A DNA stretch of 64,000 bases from Novosphingobium album (ex Liu et al. 2023) (GTDB lineage Bacteria > Pseudomonadota > Alphaproteobacteria > Sphingomonadales > Sphingomonadaceae). Of the stretch, positions 35,381 through 43,767 are shown one piece after another; the first letter of the stretch is position 1; each line of letters opens with the position of its first letter. The position numbers and the translations under genes were made by a program. The DNA is taken from the NCBI RefSeq assembly GCF_029076845.1, contig NZ_JARESE010000049.1:62001-126000 (forward strand). Direction: 5' to 3'. Below the pieces are notes generated by a model. It made no database searches and had not been told where the DNA came from. It saw only the letters and a list, made by a program, of their open reading frames with translations.

Positions 35381-37414
35381 ATGGGCCAGCCAGTCGAAAC
35401 GAAGCGCGGTTACTGCAAGGTCTGCACCGCCCAGTGCGGCGTGGTGATCGATGTGGCGGGCGACCGGATCGTCCAGGTCAAGGGCGATCGCGCGCATCCG
35501 CTGACCAGGGGGTACACTTGCCCCAAGGGCCGCGCGGTCGGCCAGTGGCACCACCATGCCGATGCCATCACCGCCCCGATGATGCGCAAGCATGGCGAGC
35601 TGGTGCCGGTGAGTTGGGACGAGGCGCTCGACGATCTGGCCGCGAAGCTGGCCGGCATCGTCGCCCGGCATGGCCCGCACGCGGTCGGCATGTTTTTCGG
35701 CAGCGGGCTGGGCGTCGATTCTTCGGGCTATCGCATGGCCGAGGCGCTGCACGCGGCTTGGAACCATCCGCCGCGCTTCTCGCCGATCACGATCGACGGG
35801 ACCGCCAAGATCATGGTGGCGAGCCTGATGGGCGGGTTTCCCGGCTTTGCCACCAAGATCGATTTCGACAATGCCGACATGGTGCTGTTCGTCGGCAGCA
35901 ACCCGATGGTCAGCCACGGGCACAACAACGGCATGTTCAATCCCGCCCCCAGGCTCAAGGCCATGGCCGCGCGCGGCGAGGTCTGGACGATCGACCCGCT
36001 GTTCACCGAGACGGCGAAGTTCTCGACCCGGCACATCGCGCCTTATCCCGCGACCGACCATGTGATCCTGGCCTGGCTGGCGCGCGAGATCATCGACAAC
36101 GGGCTGGTCCATCCCGCCCAGCCGATCACGGGGCTGGCGGAACTGCGCGCGGCGCTGGAGGACTTCGACCGGGCGCGCGCCGCCGCGATCGCCGGCGTCG
36201 CCGAAAGCGACCTGGCGGACCTGTTCGCGGCCGTGCGCGCGCGCGGCAGGGTGGTGGTGGAAACCGGCACCGGCGTGACGATGTCGGAAACCGCCAATGT
36301 CTCGCACTGGCTCGCCTGGGCGATCATGATCCTGACGGGCGCGATGAACCGGCCGGGCGGCGTGTGGTTCCACCCCGGCTTCCTGACGCGGTTCGATGCG
36401 ATCGAGATGCCGCCGATGCACGATCCGTTCACGCCCGGCCCGCCGACGATGCCGGGGGTGGACGGGCTGATCGGCGAATGGCCCTGCGCCGCGCTGCCCG
36501 GCGAGATCGCCGCCGGCAACATCCGCGCGGTGGTCAACCTTGGCGGCAGCCTCATCCGCTCGTTCCCCGATGCCAATGCGCTGGCTCCGGCGCTGCGCGA
36601 ACTGGAGGTGCTGGTCTCGTTCGAGATCATCGCCAACGAGACGACCGCGCTTTCCACGCATGTCCTGCCGACCAAGGACCAGATCGAGCGGCCGGAAATG
36701 ACGCTGTGGGATACGCTCGGCTCGCAAGTCTGCATGCAGTATTCGCCGGCGATGGTCCCGCCGATGGGCGAGCGCCGCTCGGCCTGGTGGGTGCTGGCGC
36801 AACTGATGCGGCGCATGGGCATGGCCGTGCCCGATCATGTGCCCGACGACGACCGCGCGCCAGGCGCCGATCATCACATGCTCGCCCGGATGATGACGCC
36901 CGAGGCGCGCTGTACGTTCGAGGAACTGGTGGCGACCGGCTATGTCGAGCGCGCGCACGAGATCGGCGGCGCCTGGTTCGATCGGCATATCGCGCGGATG
37001 GGCGGCTGGCGGCTGGCGCCGCCCCGGCTGCTGGAATTCTGGCGCGGCCTGCGCGCGGCCGAGCGCGCCGCGCCGGGCGCACGGCCGCGCCTGCGCTTCA
37101 TCTCGCGCCGGCAACGGCGCAAGCTCAACGGCTCGCTCGAATTCCTCGGCAGCCCGGCCGATATCATCCTCAATCCGGCCGATGCCGCGGCCTATGGCAT
37201 CGCGCACGGGCAGCAGGTGCGGGTGTTTTCCGATCGCGGCGAGATCAGCCTGACCGCCAATGTCGATCCGGCGATCCGCCAGGGCGTCGCCTCCATCCCG
37301 CACGGGCATGGCAAGGCCAACGTGAATTATCTGACCGATACCACCGAGGTCGATCCGCTGGGCGGGCAAGTGCTCTACACCGGCATCCCCATCGAGCTGG
37401 AGGCGATCGCCTGA
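35381..37414 (+). CDS. Molybdopterin-dependent oxidoreductase (formate dehydrogenase/DMSO reductase family)
   Basis: Catalytic subunit of 677 residues. An N-terminal [4Fe-4S] domain has Cys12, Cys15, Cys19 and Cys47 (C-x2-C-x3-C, later TCPKG). It is followed by molybdopterin-binding segments (GSNPMVSHGHNN, VNLGGSLIRSFPDANAL) and a C-terminal dinucleotide-binding domain (GSPADIILNPADAAAYGI, HGHGKANVNYLTD). There is no Tat signal, so it works in the cytoplasm. No Cys or Sec is seen at the usual metal-ligand position (sequence there ITIDGTAKIMVAS). No electron-transfer or membrane subunit gene adjoins it. The ATG at 35381 is preceded by AGGAG. The substrate is unknown. Confidence 0.88.
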   Translation: MGQPVETKRGYCKVCTAQCGVVIDVAGDRIVQVKGDRAHPLTRGYTCPKGRAVGQWHHHADAITAPMMRKHGELVPVSWDEALDDLAAKLAGIVARHGPHAVGMFFGSGLGVDSSGYRMAEALHAAWNHPPRFSPITIDGTAKIMVASLMGGFPGFATKIDFDNADMVLFVGSNPMVSHGHNNGMFNPAPRLKAMAARGEVWTIDPLFTETAKFSTRHIAPYPATDHVILAWLAREIIDNGLVHPAQPITGLAELRAALEDFDRARAAAIAGVAESDLADLFAAVRARGRVVVETGTGVTMSETANVSHWLAWAIMILTGAMNRPGGVWFHPGFLTRFDAIEMPPMHDPFTPGPPTMPGVDGLIGEWPCAALPGEIAAGNIRAVVNLGGSLIRSFPDANALAPALRELEVLVSFEIIANETTALSTHVLPTKDQIERPEMTLWDTLGSQVCMQYSPAMVPPMGERRSAWWVLAQLMRRMGMAVPDHVPDDDRAPGADHHMLARMMTPEARCTFEELVATGYVERAHEIGGAWFDRHIARMGGWRLAPPRLLEFWRGLRAAERAAPGARPRLRFISRRQRRKLNGSLEFLGSPADIILNPADAAAYGIAHGQQVRVFSDRGEISLTANVDPAIRQGVASIPHGHGKANVNYLTDTTEVDPLGGQVLYTGIPIELEAIA

Positions 37415-37506
37415 CTTTCGCGGGGGGCTTTGGTCCCGGCCGGCGATCCACGGGCCGGCAATGCAAATGCGCGTGGGACAGAACATGGACTGGAGGAGAC
37501 AGGATA

Positions 37507-37995
37507 ATGCGAGAGCCGAACAATTTCGACGAAGCGCTCAAGGAAGCGACCGGGCCCAATTCGCGCAAGGTGATCGAATATTCGCGCGCGATGTACGAAG
37601 GCGTGAAGGCAGCCAAGTTGCCCGATTTCACCCCGGCCGGCTGGGACGAACTGGGCAAGCTGATCGACACCGGGAACTTCGTGCGGATCGGCAATTTCCG
37701 CGAGAAGGTGGTCTGGGACCAGTACGTCGGCCTGCTCACCCAGTGGGGCCAGTCCACCGAATGGGACATCACGATCAACCGTGTCACCGAAGGCGACGGC
37801 TGGGCCATCCAGGAAGCCTATGAGTTCGCGCGCTATCCCGATCGCGATGAAGGCTATGATTCGGTGGCGGTCTACGATTTCGGCGAGGACGGACGGCTGG
37901 TGAAGCTGGCCATCTACCTTTCGAAGGAAGAGCACCTGAGCTCGGCCCAGTCGCACCAGTGGGATTGGGACAAGGTCGGCGCCGACAAGGCGTGA
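37507..37995 (+). CDS. NTF2/SnoaL-like protein
   Basis: A 162-residue cytoplasmic protein. The helical N-terminus (FDEALKEATGPNSRKVIEYSRAMYEG) leads to a beta-rich half with W-rich strands (EWDITINRVTEGDGWAIQEAYEFARYPD, SVAVYDFGEDGRLVKLAIYLS), the pattern of an NTF2-like cone fold. The assignment is by overall pattern and context, not by a clear signature. The ATG at 37507 follows GGAGGAGACAGGATA, a strong ribosome-binding site. It lies 92 bp after the oxidoreductase and before an SDR. Small NTF2-like proteins in catabolic clusters are often hydratases, isomerases or dehydratases. Confidence 0.7.
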   Translation: MREPNNFDEALKEATGPNSRKVIEYSRAMYEGVKAAKLPDFTPAGWDELGKLIDTGNFVRIGNFREKVVWDQYVGLLTQWGQSTEWDITINRVTEGDGWAIQEAYEFARYPDRDEGYDSVAVYDFGEDGRLVKLAIYLSKEEHLSSAQSHQWDWDKVGADKA

Positions 37996-38050
37996 ACCGG
38001 CCGTGCCGGCCAGGCCGCTCGCCTGGCCGGCGGCCATCGGGGAGAAGGAC

Positions 38051-38845
38051 ATGCTGCTGAAACAGCGATACGGCCCATGGGCGCTGCTTGTCGGCGGGTC
38101 CGAAGGCGTGGGCGAGCATCTGGCCCGCCAGCTTGGCGCGGCGGGGATCAACGTCATCCTCGTCGCCCGCAAGCCCGAGCCGCTGGCGGAAACGGCGCGC
38201 AAGGTGCGCGCGGAAAGCGGCGTCGAAGTGCGCACCTTGCAGCTTGACCTGATGCGGCCCGACATTCTGGAGCGGCTGCGCGAAGTGACCGAGGATGTCG
38301 AGATCGGCCTGCTGGTGCACAACGTGGCCGGCAACCAGGCCTATGGGCCTTTCGTCGATACCACGCTGGAAGCGGCCTTGTCCGCCGTGCTGACCAGCCC
38401 GGTGGCGCTGACCAAGCTGGCGCACCACTATGCCATCCCGATGGCGCGGCGCGGGCGCGGCGGGGTGCTGTTCACCGGATCGCTGGCGGGCAATGCCGGC
38501 AGCTACAGCCTCACGACTTACGCGGCGGCCAAGGCTTTCACCCAGATCTTCGGCGAGGGGTTGTGGGCCGAACTGCAGCCGCGCGGCGTCGACGTGCTGG
38601 TGTTCCCGCTCGGCGCGACCGACACGCCGTCCCGCGCACGCTATGGCACCGGGGATTCCGACGAGATGCCGGTCGCAAGCTCCGAGGAGGTGGCCCGGCA
38701 GGCGCTGGCGCAGCTCCCCAACGGCCCGGTCTATGTCGCGCCGGAGAACCGGCCGTTCTTCGAGCTGATGTGCACGCCCGACCGCCGCCGGGTGGTGGAG
38801 ATCCAGCGCGATCTGCAAGTCAGCATGTTGCCTGACGGCGTTTGA
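38051..38845 (+). CDS. Short-chain dehydrogenase/reductase
   Basis: NAD(P)-dependent SDR of 264 residues. The Rossmann loop is GGSEGVGEHLARQLGAAG (T-G-x3-G-x-G variant starting VGGSEGVG), NVAG is present as VHNVAGNQ, the catalytic Ser is in FTGSLAGN and the YxxxK pair in TYAAAKAF. After Arg37-type positions the sequence VARKPEPL suggests NADP preference. The ATG at 38051 follows GGAGAAGGAC. It is the last plus-strand gene of this operon and ends 20 bp before the convergent lacI stop. It probably oxidises a hydroxyl or reduces a ketone on the cluster's substrate. Confidence 0.9.
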   Translation: MLLKQRYGPWALLVGGSEGVGEHLARQLGAAGINVILVARKPEPLAETARKVRAESGVEVRTLQLDLMRPDILERLREVTEDVEIGLLVHNVAGNQAYGPFVDTTLEAALSAVLTSPVALTKLAHHYAIPMARRGRGGVLFTGSLAGNAGSYSLTTYAAAKAFTQIFGEGLWAELQPRGVDVLVFPLGATDTPSRARYGTGDSDEMPVASSEEVARQALAQLPNGPVYVAPENRPFFELMCTPDRRRVVEIQRDLQVSMLPDGV

Positions 38846-38865
38846 ATCCGCTGCCGCCCCGCTGT

Positions 38866-39906
38866 TCAATCCCCGGTCGAGGCGCGCGGGATGATCGTGT
38901 AGTCGAGCAGGGTGGAGGAAACGGGCATGGAGCGCGGGTCCGTGCCGGCCCGGATATGCCGCACCAGCCGTTCCACCGCCTGATCGGCCATGGCCGCGTA
39001 AGGCACTTTCACCGAAGTCAGCGGCGGCCACACGGTCTGGGCGATATAGGTGTCGTCGAAGCCGGCGACGGCAAGGTCACCCGGTACTTTCAGCCCGCGC
39101 GAAAGCGCCGCGGTCAGCGCGCCGGCGGCCATCTCGTCATTGCTGGCGAAGATCGCCGTCGGCGGATCGGGCAGGTCGAGCAGCGCGGTCGCGGCCGCGA
39201 GCCCTTCCTGCACGGTATATTCGCCCTGGGCCACCAGCGCCGGGTCGAACGTCAGGCCGTGATCGGCCAGCGCGCGCGTGTAGCCTTGCGAATGGGTGTG
39301 GTGGATCGAGAATTCCTCGGGCACGCGGATGAAGCCGATCCGGCGATGCCCCTTGGCGATCAGGTGGGTGGTCAATTCGTAGGCGGCGGCGGTCTCGTCG
39401 ATGCGGAAGGTGGAGATCTTCTCCAGGTTGCTGCCCGCGCCCACGCAGGCCAGCGGGAAGTCGATCTGGTCCAGCTCGGCGCGGTTGGCGATGGATTCGC
39501 CGTAGATCGGCGTGACGATGCAACCTTCGGCCCCCCGGTCGCGCAAGGCGTTCACCGATGCCCACATGTTGCCGATCTCGGCATAGACGATCGGCTCGAG
39601 CAGGAGCTGCACGTTGAGCCGCGAGGCGGCGGTCAGGGCGCCGGTGAGGATCGCGGTGGCGATCGGGTGCTCGTCATTCGAATGGACCAGGCCGATGAAC
39701 ATCGGCCCGGCGCTGGCCAGTTGCCGCGCGGCCTGGTTGGGCACGTAGTTCAGCTTTTCGACCGCGCGCAGCACTTTCTCGTTCATCACCGCCGAGGCGG
39801 ACCGGCCGTTGAGCACGTTCGAGACGCTCATCGGCGAAACGCCGGCATGGGCCGCCACCATCCTGAGCGTCACGGCCGATTTCGATCGTCTTGAATTGCG
39901 CGTCAT
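38866..39906 (-). CDS. LacI family transcriptional regulator
   Basis: LacI/GalR-type regulator, 346 residues. The DNA-binding headpiece reads VTLRMVAAHAGVSPMSVSNVLNG, followed by a hinge helix (PNQAARQLAS) with the Leu-Ala pair that inserts into the operator. The rest is a periplasmic-binding-protein-like ligand domain (FIGLVHSNDEHPIATAILTG, IDFPLACVGAGS, AIFASNDEMAAGAL). The ATG at 39906 follows GAGAAGGCC. Its own upstream region holds the perfect palindrome TGTAGCGCTACA (39974-39985). Near copies lie upstream of the TonB receptor at 32.6 kb. It is the likely local repressor of both units. Confidence 0.94.
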   Translation of the reverse strand: MTRNSRRSKSAVTLRMVAAHAGVSPMSVSNVLNGRSASAVMNEKVLRAVEKLNYVPNQAARQLASAGPMFIGLVHSNDEHPIATAILTGALTAASRLNVQLLLEPIVYAEIGNMWASVNALRDRGAEGCIVTPIYGESIANRAELDQIDFPLACVGAGSNLEKISTFRIDETAAAYELTTHLIAKGHRRIGFIRVPEEFSIHHTHSQGYTRALADHGLTFDPALVAQGEYTVQEGLAAATALLDLPDPPTAIFASNDEMAAGALTAALSRGLKVPGDLAVAGFDDTYIAQTVWPPLTSVKVPYAAMADQAVERLVRHIRAGTDPRSMPVSSTLLDYTIIPRASTGD

Positions 39907-39960
39907 GGCCTTCTCGCAGATTGTCCCTTCTCGCCGATGGGCCGGTCTTGCGGGAAATTG

Positions 39961-39990
39961 TTGACTTGTCCAATGTAGCGCTACATACCT
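39961..39990 (+). promoter_or_regulatory. LacI operator and promoter of the FAD-oxidoreductase unit
   Basis: TTGACT (39961-39966) is a good -35. The perfect 12-bp palindrome TGTAGCGCTACA (39974-39985) fills the spacer and reaches the -10 region (TACATA/CATACC). A repressor bound here would block polymerase directly. It lies 68 bp upstream of lacI, so autoregulation is also possible. Confidence 0.65.
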
Positions 39991-40058
39991 GAGCCCGCCT
40001 CGATGGGCAAGCGGCCGGAACCGGCGGCGGCCTTTCGCGGCGGGAGAGGGGACAAGCC

Positions 40059-41696
40059 TTGGCGCATGAGTATGACGTCATCATCGTCGGCAGCGGTGCC
40101 GGCGGCATGGCGGCCGCGATTACCGCGAAGCTTTCGGGCCTGCGTCCGCTGCTGATCGAGAAGACCGCGCAGCTGGGCGGTTCCTCAGTGCTGTCGGGCG
40201 GCGTCCTGTGGATGCCCAACAACCCGCTGCTGGCGCGTGAAGGCGTGCCGGATTCGCGCGAGGCGGGCCTGCGCTATCTCGCAAACTTCGTCGAGGAAGG
40301 CGATCCCTGCTCGTCGCCCGCGCGGCGCGAAGCGTTCGTCGATGCGGTGCCCGCGGTCATCGCGCTGCTCGAAGCGCAGGGGATGCGCTATGAACGCTGC
40401 CCCGGCTATGCCGACTATTACAGCCACTTGCCCGGCGGCCACGCGGCCAGCCGTTCGCTTCAGGCGGCGCTGTTCAACGCCAACCGCCTCGGTTCGTGGA
40501 AAGCCCGGCTGCGCGCGCCCAGCCTGCCGCTGCCGATCCGCACGTCCGAAGGCGCGCAGCTCATGCGCGTGGGATTCGCCTGGGATGGCAAGGCCATGGC
40601 CGCGCGCATCGCCGCGCGCTACCTGGCGGCGCGGCTGACCGGGCGGACGGTCCACGGTGCGGGTGGCGCCTTGCAAGGGCGGATGCTGGAAATCGCGCTA
40701 CGCCTGGGCGTGGAGATCTGGACCGATGCCGCGCTGGTCGATCTGGACATGCGCGGCGGTGCGGTGGTCGGCGCGCACTTGCGGCGCGAGGGCGAGGATA
40801 TCACCGTCGCGGCCGGGCGCGGCGTGATCGTGACGGCGGGCGGCTTCGCGCGCAACCTGGCGATGCGCCAGGCCTATATGCGCGCGCCGGCCTCGATCGA
40901 ATGGACCAAGGCCAATCCCGGCGATACCGGCGATGCCATCCAGGCGATGCGGCGCGCCGGCGCGGCGCTGGGCTGGATGGACGAGGCCTGGTGGGTCATG
41001 ACCTTCCAGGCCGGTGCAGAGACCTACCAGATCGTTCCCGAACTGATCAAACCGCACAACATGCTGGTCGATGCCGGCGGCCAGCGCTTCGTCAACGAGG
41101 CGCGTTCCTACATGGAAGTGGGCCGCGCCTGCTATGCGCGCAATCCCGCGTCGCGCGCCATTCCCGCCTGGGTGATCGCCGACAGCCGGCATCGCCGGCG
41201 CTACATGTTCGGCTATCAGCCGCCGGGGCGCATTCCCGAAAAGTGGATCGAGAACGGCTGGGTCCGCCGCGCCGACACGATCGAGGAACTCGCCGGCCAG
41301 TGCGGCATCGACCCGGCCGGGCTCGCGCGGTCGGTCGCGCGCTTCAACCGCTTTTGCGAGACCGGGATCGACGAGGACTTCCACCGGGGCGACAATGCCT
41401 ATGCGGCTTATTGGGGCGATCCCACCGCGCGGCCCAACCCCAGCCTGGGCACGATCGCCAAGCCGCCGTTCTGGGCGGTGCCGCTGGTGCCCGGCGATGT
41501 CGGCACTTGTGGCGGGGCGATCACTGACGCTTGCGCCCGCGTGCTGCGGGAGGATGGCGGCGCGATCGACGGGCTCTATGCCGCGGGCAATTGCGCCGCG
41601 CCGCTTGCCGGCCCGCACTATATCGGCGCCGGCCTGAGCCTCGGCGCATCGACCGTGTTCGGCTATCTCGCCGTGCGCCATGCCGCCAGCGGCTGA
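40059..41696 (+). CDS. FAD-dependent oxidoreductase (3-ketosteroid dehydrogenase/fumarate reductase flavoprotein family)
   Basis: FAD_binding_2-type flavoprotein of 545 residues. The dinucleotide motif is VIIVGSGAGGMAAAITA (Gly11, Gly13, Gly16), followed by LLIEKTAQLGGSSVLSGGVLWMPNN. The FAD-closing C-terminus reads YAAGNCAAPLAGPHYIGAGLSLGASTVFGYLA. This architecture is shared by 3-ketosteroid-1-dehydrogenases and related enzymes that desaturate next to a carbonyl. The start is TTG at 40059, preceded by GGGAGAGGGGA. It is divergent from lacI and heads a two-gene unit. Substrate not defined; a cyclic ketone is a reasonable guess only. Confidence 0.88.
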   Translation: MAHEYDVIIVGSGAGGMAAAITAKLSGLRPLLIEKTAQLGGSSVLSGGVLWMPNNPLLAREGVPDSREAGLRYLANFVEEGDPCSSPARREAFVDAVPAVIALLEAQGMRYERCPGYADYYSHLPGGHAASRSLQAALFNANRLGSWKARLRAPSLPLPIRTSEGAQLMRVGFAWDGKAMAARIAARYLAARLTGRTVHGAGGALQGRMLEIALRLGVEIWTDAALVDLDMRGGAVVGAHLRREGEDITVAAGRGVIVTAGGFARNLAMRQAYMRAPASIEWTKANPGDTGDAIQAMRRAGAALGWMDEAWWVMTFQAGAETYQIVPELIKPHNMLVDAGGQRFVNEARSYMEVGRACYARNPASRAIPAWVIADSRHRRRYMFGYQPPGRIPEKWIENGWVRRADTIEELAGQCGIDPAGLARSVARFNRFCETGIDEDFHRGDNAYAAYWGDPTARPNPSLGTIAKPPFWAVPLVPGDVGTCGGAITDACARVLREDGGAIDGLYAAGNCAAPLAGPHYIGAGLSLGASTVFGYLAVRHAASG

Positions 41697-41707
41697 AAGG
41701 ACCCCGC

Positions 41708-42121
41708 ATGTTGGAAACGCGTGACATCATCGACATTCAGCAGCTTGAGGCCTTCTGCCACCACGCCGTCGATCATGACGACCAAAGCCTGTTCCACCTG
41801 GCCTTCACCGAGGATGCCCGGTTCGACGGGCGCCTGTGCGGCGGCCCGCTCTGCGTCGGGCTGGACGAGATCCGCGCCTTCTTCGCGCTGGGCAAGCCGC
41901 CGCATCCCCCTTCGCACCACATGACCAATTGCTGGGTGCACGAGGAAGACGGGCGCGTGCGGGTGAAGATGAAATGGATCTGCCCCGATCCGCGCACCGG
42001 CACGATGGTGGTGGGCGACAATGACGATTGGGTCGTGCCCACCGATGCGGGCTGGCGCATCAAGGAACGCATCGCCATGATCCGCTATCCCGGCGGCTTC
42101 AGCGGATCGGGCGAGGGATAG
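41708..42121 (+). CDS. SnoaL/NTF2-like protein
   Basis: A 137-residue protein of the SnoaL/NTF2-like superfamily. The N-terminal helix pair (IIDIQQLEAFCHHAVDHDDQSLFHLAFTEDARFDG) is typical of bile-acid-dehydratase/SnoaL-type folds, followed by GLDEIRAFFALG and a beta sheet (HHMTNCWVHEEDGRVRVKMKWICP, DDWVVPTDAGWRIKERIAMIRY). The ATG at 41708 lies 11 bp after the FAD-oxidoreductase stop, with AAAGGA upstream. Such proteins often act as dehydratases, isomerases or cyclases on ring compounds, which would suit the adjacent flavoenzyme. Confidence 0.85.
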   Translation: MLETRDIIDIQQLEAFCHHAVDHDDQSLFHLAFTEDARFDGRLCGGPLCVGLDEIRAFFALGKPPHPPSHHMTNCWVHEEDGRVRVKMKWICPDPRTGTMVVGDNDDWVVPTDAGWRIKERIAMIRYPGGFSGSGEG

Positions 42122-42283
42122 GGCGGCGCGGCGCCCGTCGCGAAGCGGCGATCGCACCGCTTCGGCCCTGCTTCCTGTTGCCAGGCGCTGATTTTCCGGC
42201 AGTCATCCCGCCTTCATCGCGGCGTGGCTAGGCTGCGCCGCAGCGGACCTGGATCGGGTGCGGTCCTGGCGGGAGAGACGTGG

Positions 42284-43756
42284 ATGCGGCTGGCGATATT
42301 CCTCATGGGATCGGCGTGTGCGATCGTGCCGGTGCCTGCATTCGCGCAGGCCGGGCAAGGCGACGTTTCCGTCACGATCTACAACAACGATCAGGCGCTG
42401 ATCCAGGATGCGCGCCGGATCGATCTGCCCGCGGGCATCAGCCGGCAGGAGTTTCCCGGCGTTTCCGCGTCGCTGCGGCCCGAAACGGTCACGCTTTCGG
42501 CCAGCGGCACCGGCGTGGTCGAGCAGAACTTCGATTATGACCTGCTGACGCCGGCAAAGCTGATGGAAAAGGCGGTGGGGCAGACCGTCACCGTCGTGCG
42601 CACCAATCTGGCCACTGGCGTGGAGACCAGCGAGCAGGCGCTGGTGCTGGCGAACAATGCGGGCACGGTGCTGCGCATCGGCAATCGCATCGAGATCCTG
42701 CAGAACTATGGCGCGCGCGTGGTCTTTCCGCGCCTGCCCGAAAACCTGCGCGCCAATCCCACGCTTTCGGTCACGCTCGATACGCAGGCCGCCGGCCCGC
42801 GGCCCGTCACGCTCAATTACCTGTCGCGCGGGCTCGGCTGGAAGGCCGATTATGTCGCCCTGTTCGATGAGACGGCGGGCAAGCTGGACATGCAGGGCTG
42901 GATCACGCTGATCAACAACAGCGGCACCACTTTCGGCAACGCGCGCGTCCTGCTGGTCGCCGGATCGCCCGGCCAGGCGGGGCCGGACGCCCGCTATCGT
43001 CCCAGTCCCCAGCCCGTGCGCGCACCGTCCGGCAATCGTCCAGGCAGCGAAAGCGCCGATCGCGAGAGGCTGGGAGACTATTACGTCTATCCGCTTGCCG
43101 GCCGCACGACGGTTGCCAATGCCCAGCAGAAGCAGGCCAGCTTCCTCGATGTCGAGGGTGCGCCGGCCAGCAAGGGCTACTTCTATCGCAACGGCTGGAT
43201 GGGGCAGAGCGACGAGCCGGTCAGCGCCGATACGGTGCTGCGCTTTTCCTCCTCGCGCGAAGGCGGCCTTGGCGATGCGCTGCCGGCGGGCACGGTGCGC
43301 GTCTACATGCGCGACGCGCGCGGGCAGTCGCAGTTCATCGGCGAGGATACGATCGGACACACGCCGATGGGCTCGCTGCTGGCGCTGAAGACGGGCGAGG
43401 CCTTCGACGTGAAGGTCAAGCCCACGCTGGAAAACCGCGAGAAGATCACCACCGACGAGTGGGAGCGGACCGCCCGCTATCGCATCACGCGCGACGGCAA
43501 GACCGAGGACGTCACCGTTGATCGCACCAGAACCTATTGGCGCACGACGATGAGCTACACCCTGACCAATGCCCGGCCCGAGCCGGTGACGGTGGAGATC
43601 GTCCAGGCCGGGCTCGACAACGGCTGGCAGGATACGCGGATTCCGTCCGAAAGCGTCAAGGGAGAGCAGCGCTCGCGCGATGAACGGGCCTGGCTGGTGC
43701 CCGTGCCTGCCCAGGGCGAGGCCAGGCTGACCGTGCAGTTCGACACGCGGTATTGA
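42284..43756 (+). CDS. DUF4139 domain-containing secreted protein (first of pair)
   Basis: A 490-residue exported protein with a signal peptide ending PAFAQ. It opens with the DUF4139-type N-terminal strand pattern (VSVTIYNNDQALIQDARRIDLPAG), continues with LNYLSRGLGWKADYVALFD, and has the conserved PQQKQASFLDV-like (NAQQKQASFL) and LPAGTVRVYM segments. The C-terminal beta domain ends LTVQFDTRY. It is predicted to be periplasmic. The start at 42284 follows GGGAGAGACG. The next gene is a second, more divergent copy beginning within 12 bp of its stop. No function is established for this family. Confidence 0.88.
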   Translation: MRLAIFLMGSACAIVPVPAFAQAGQGDVSVTIYNNDQALIQDARRIDLPAGISRQEFPGVSASLRPETVTLSASGTGVVEQNFDYDLLTPAKLMEKAVGQTVTVVRTNLATGVETSEQALVLANNAGTVLRIGNRIEILQNYGARVVFPRLPENLRANPTLSVTLDTQAAGPRPVTLNYLSRGLGWKADYVALFDETAGKLDMQGWITLINNSGTTFGNARVLLVAGSPGQAGPDARYRPSPQPVRAPSGNRPGSESADRERLGDYYVYPLAGRTTVANAQQKQASFLDVEGAPASKGYFYRNGWMGQSDEPVSADTVLRFSSSREGGLGDALPAGTVRVYMRDARGQSQFIGEDTIGHTPMGSLLALKTGEAFDVKVKPTLENREKITTDEWERTARYRITRDGKTEDVTVDRTRTYWRTTMSYTLTNARPEPVTVEIVQAGLDNGWQDTRIPSESVKGEQRSRDERAWLVPVPAQGEARLTVQFDTRY

Positions 43757-43767
43757 GCGGCGGGCCG

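Noticed and set aside
35158..37995. A 945-codon open frame covering the molybdopterin gene in another frame
   Set aside because: It is a GC-driven shadow of the real gene at 35381-37414. Only its last 163 codons are a real gene (37507-37995), separately started with its own ribosome-binding site.
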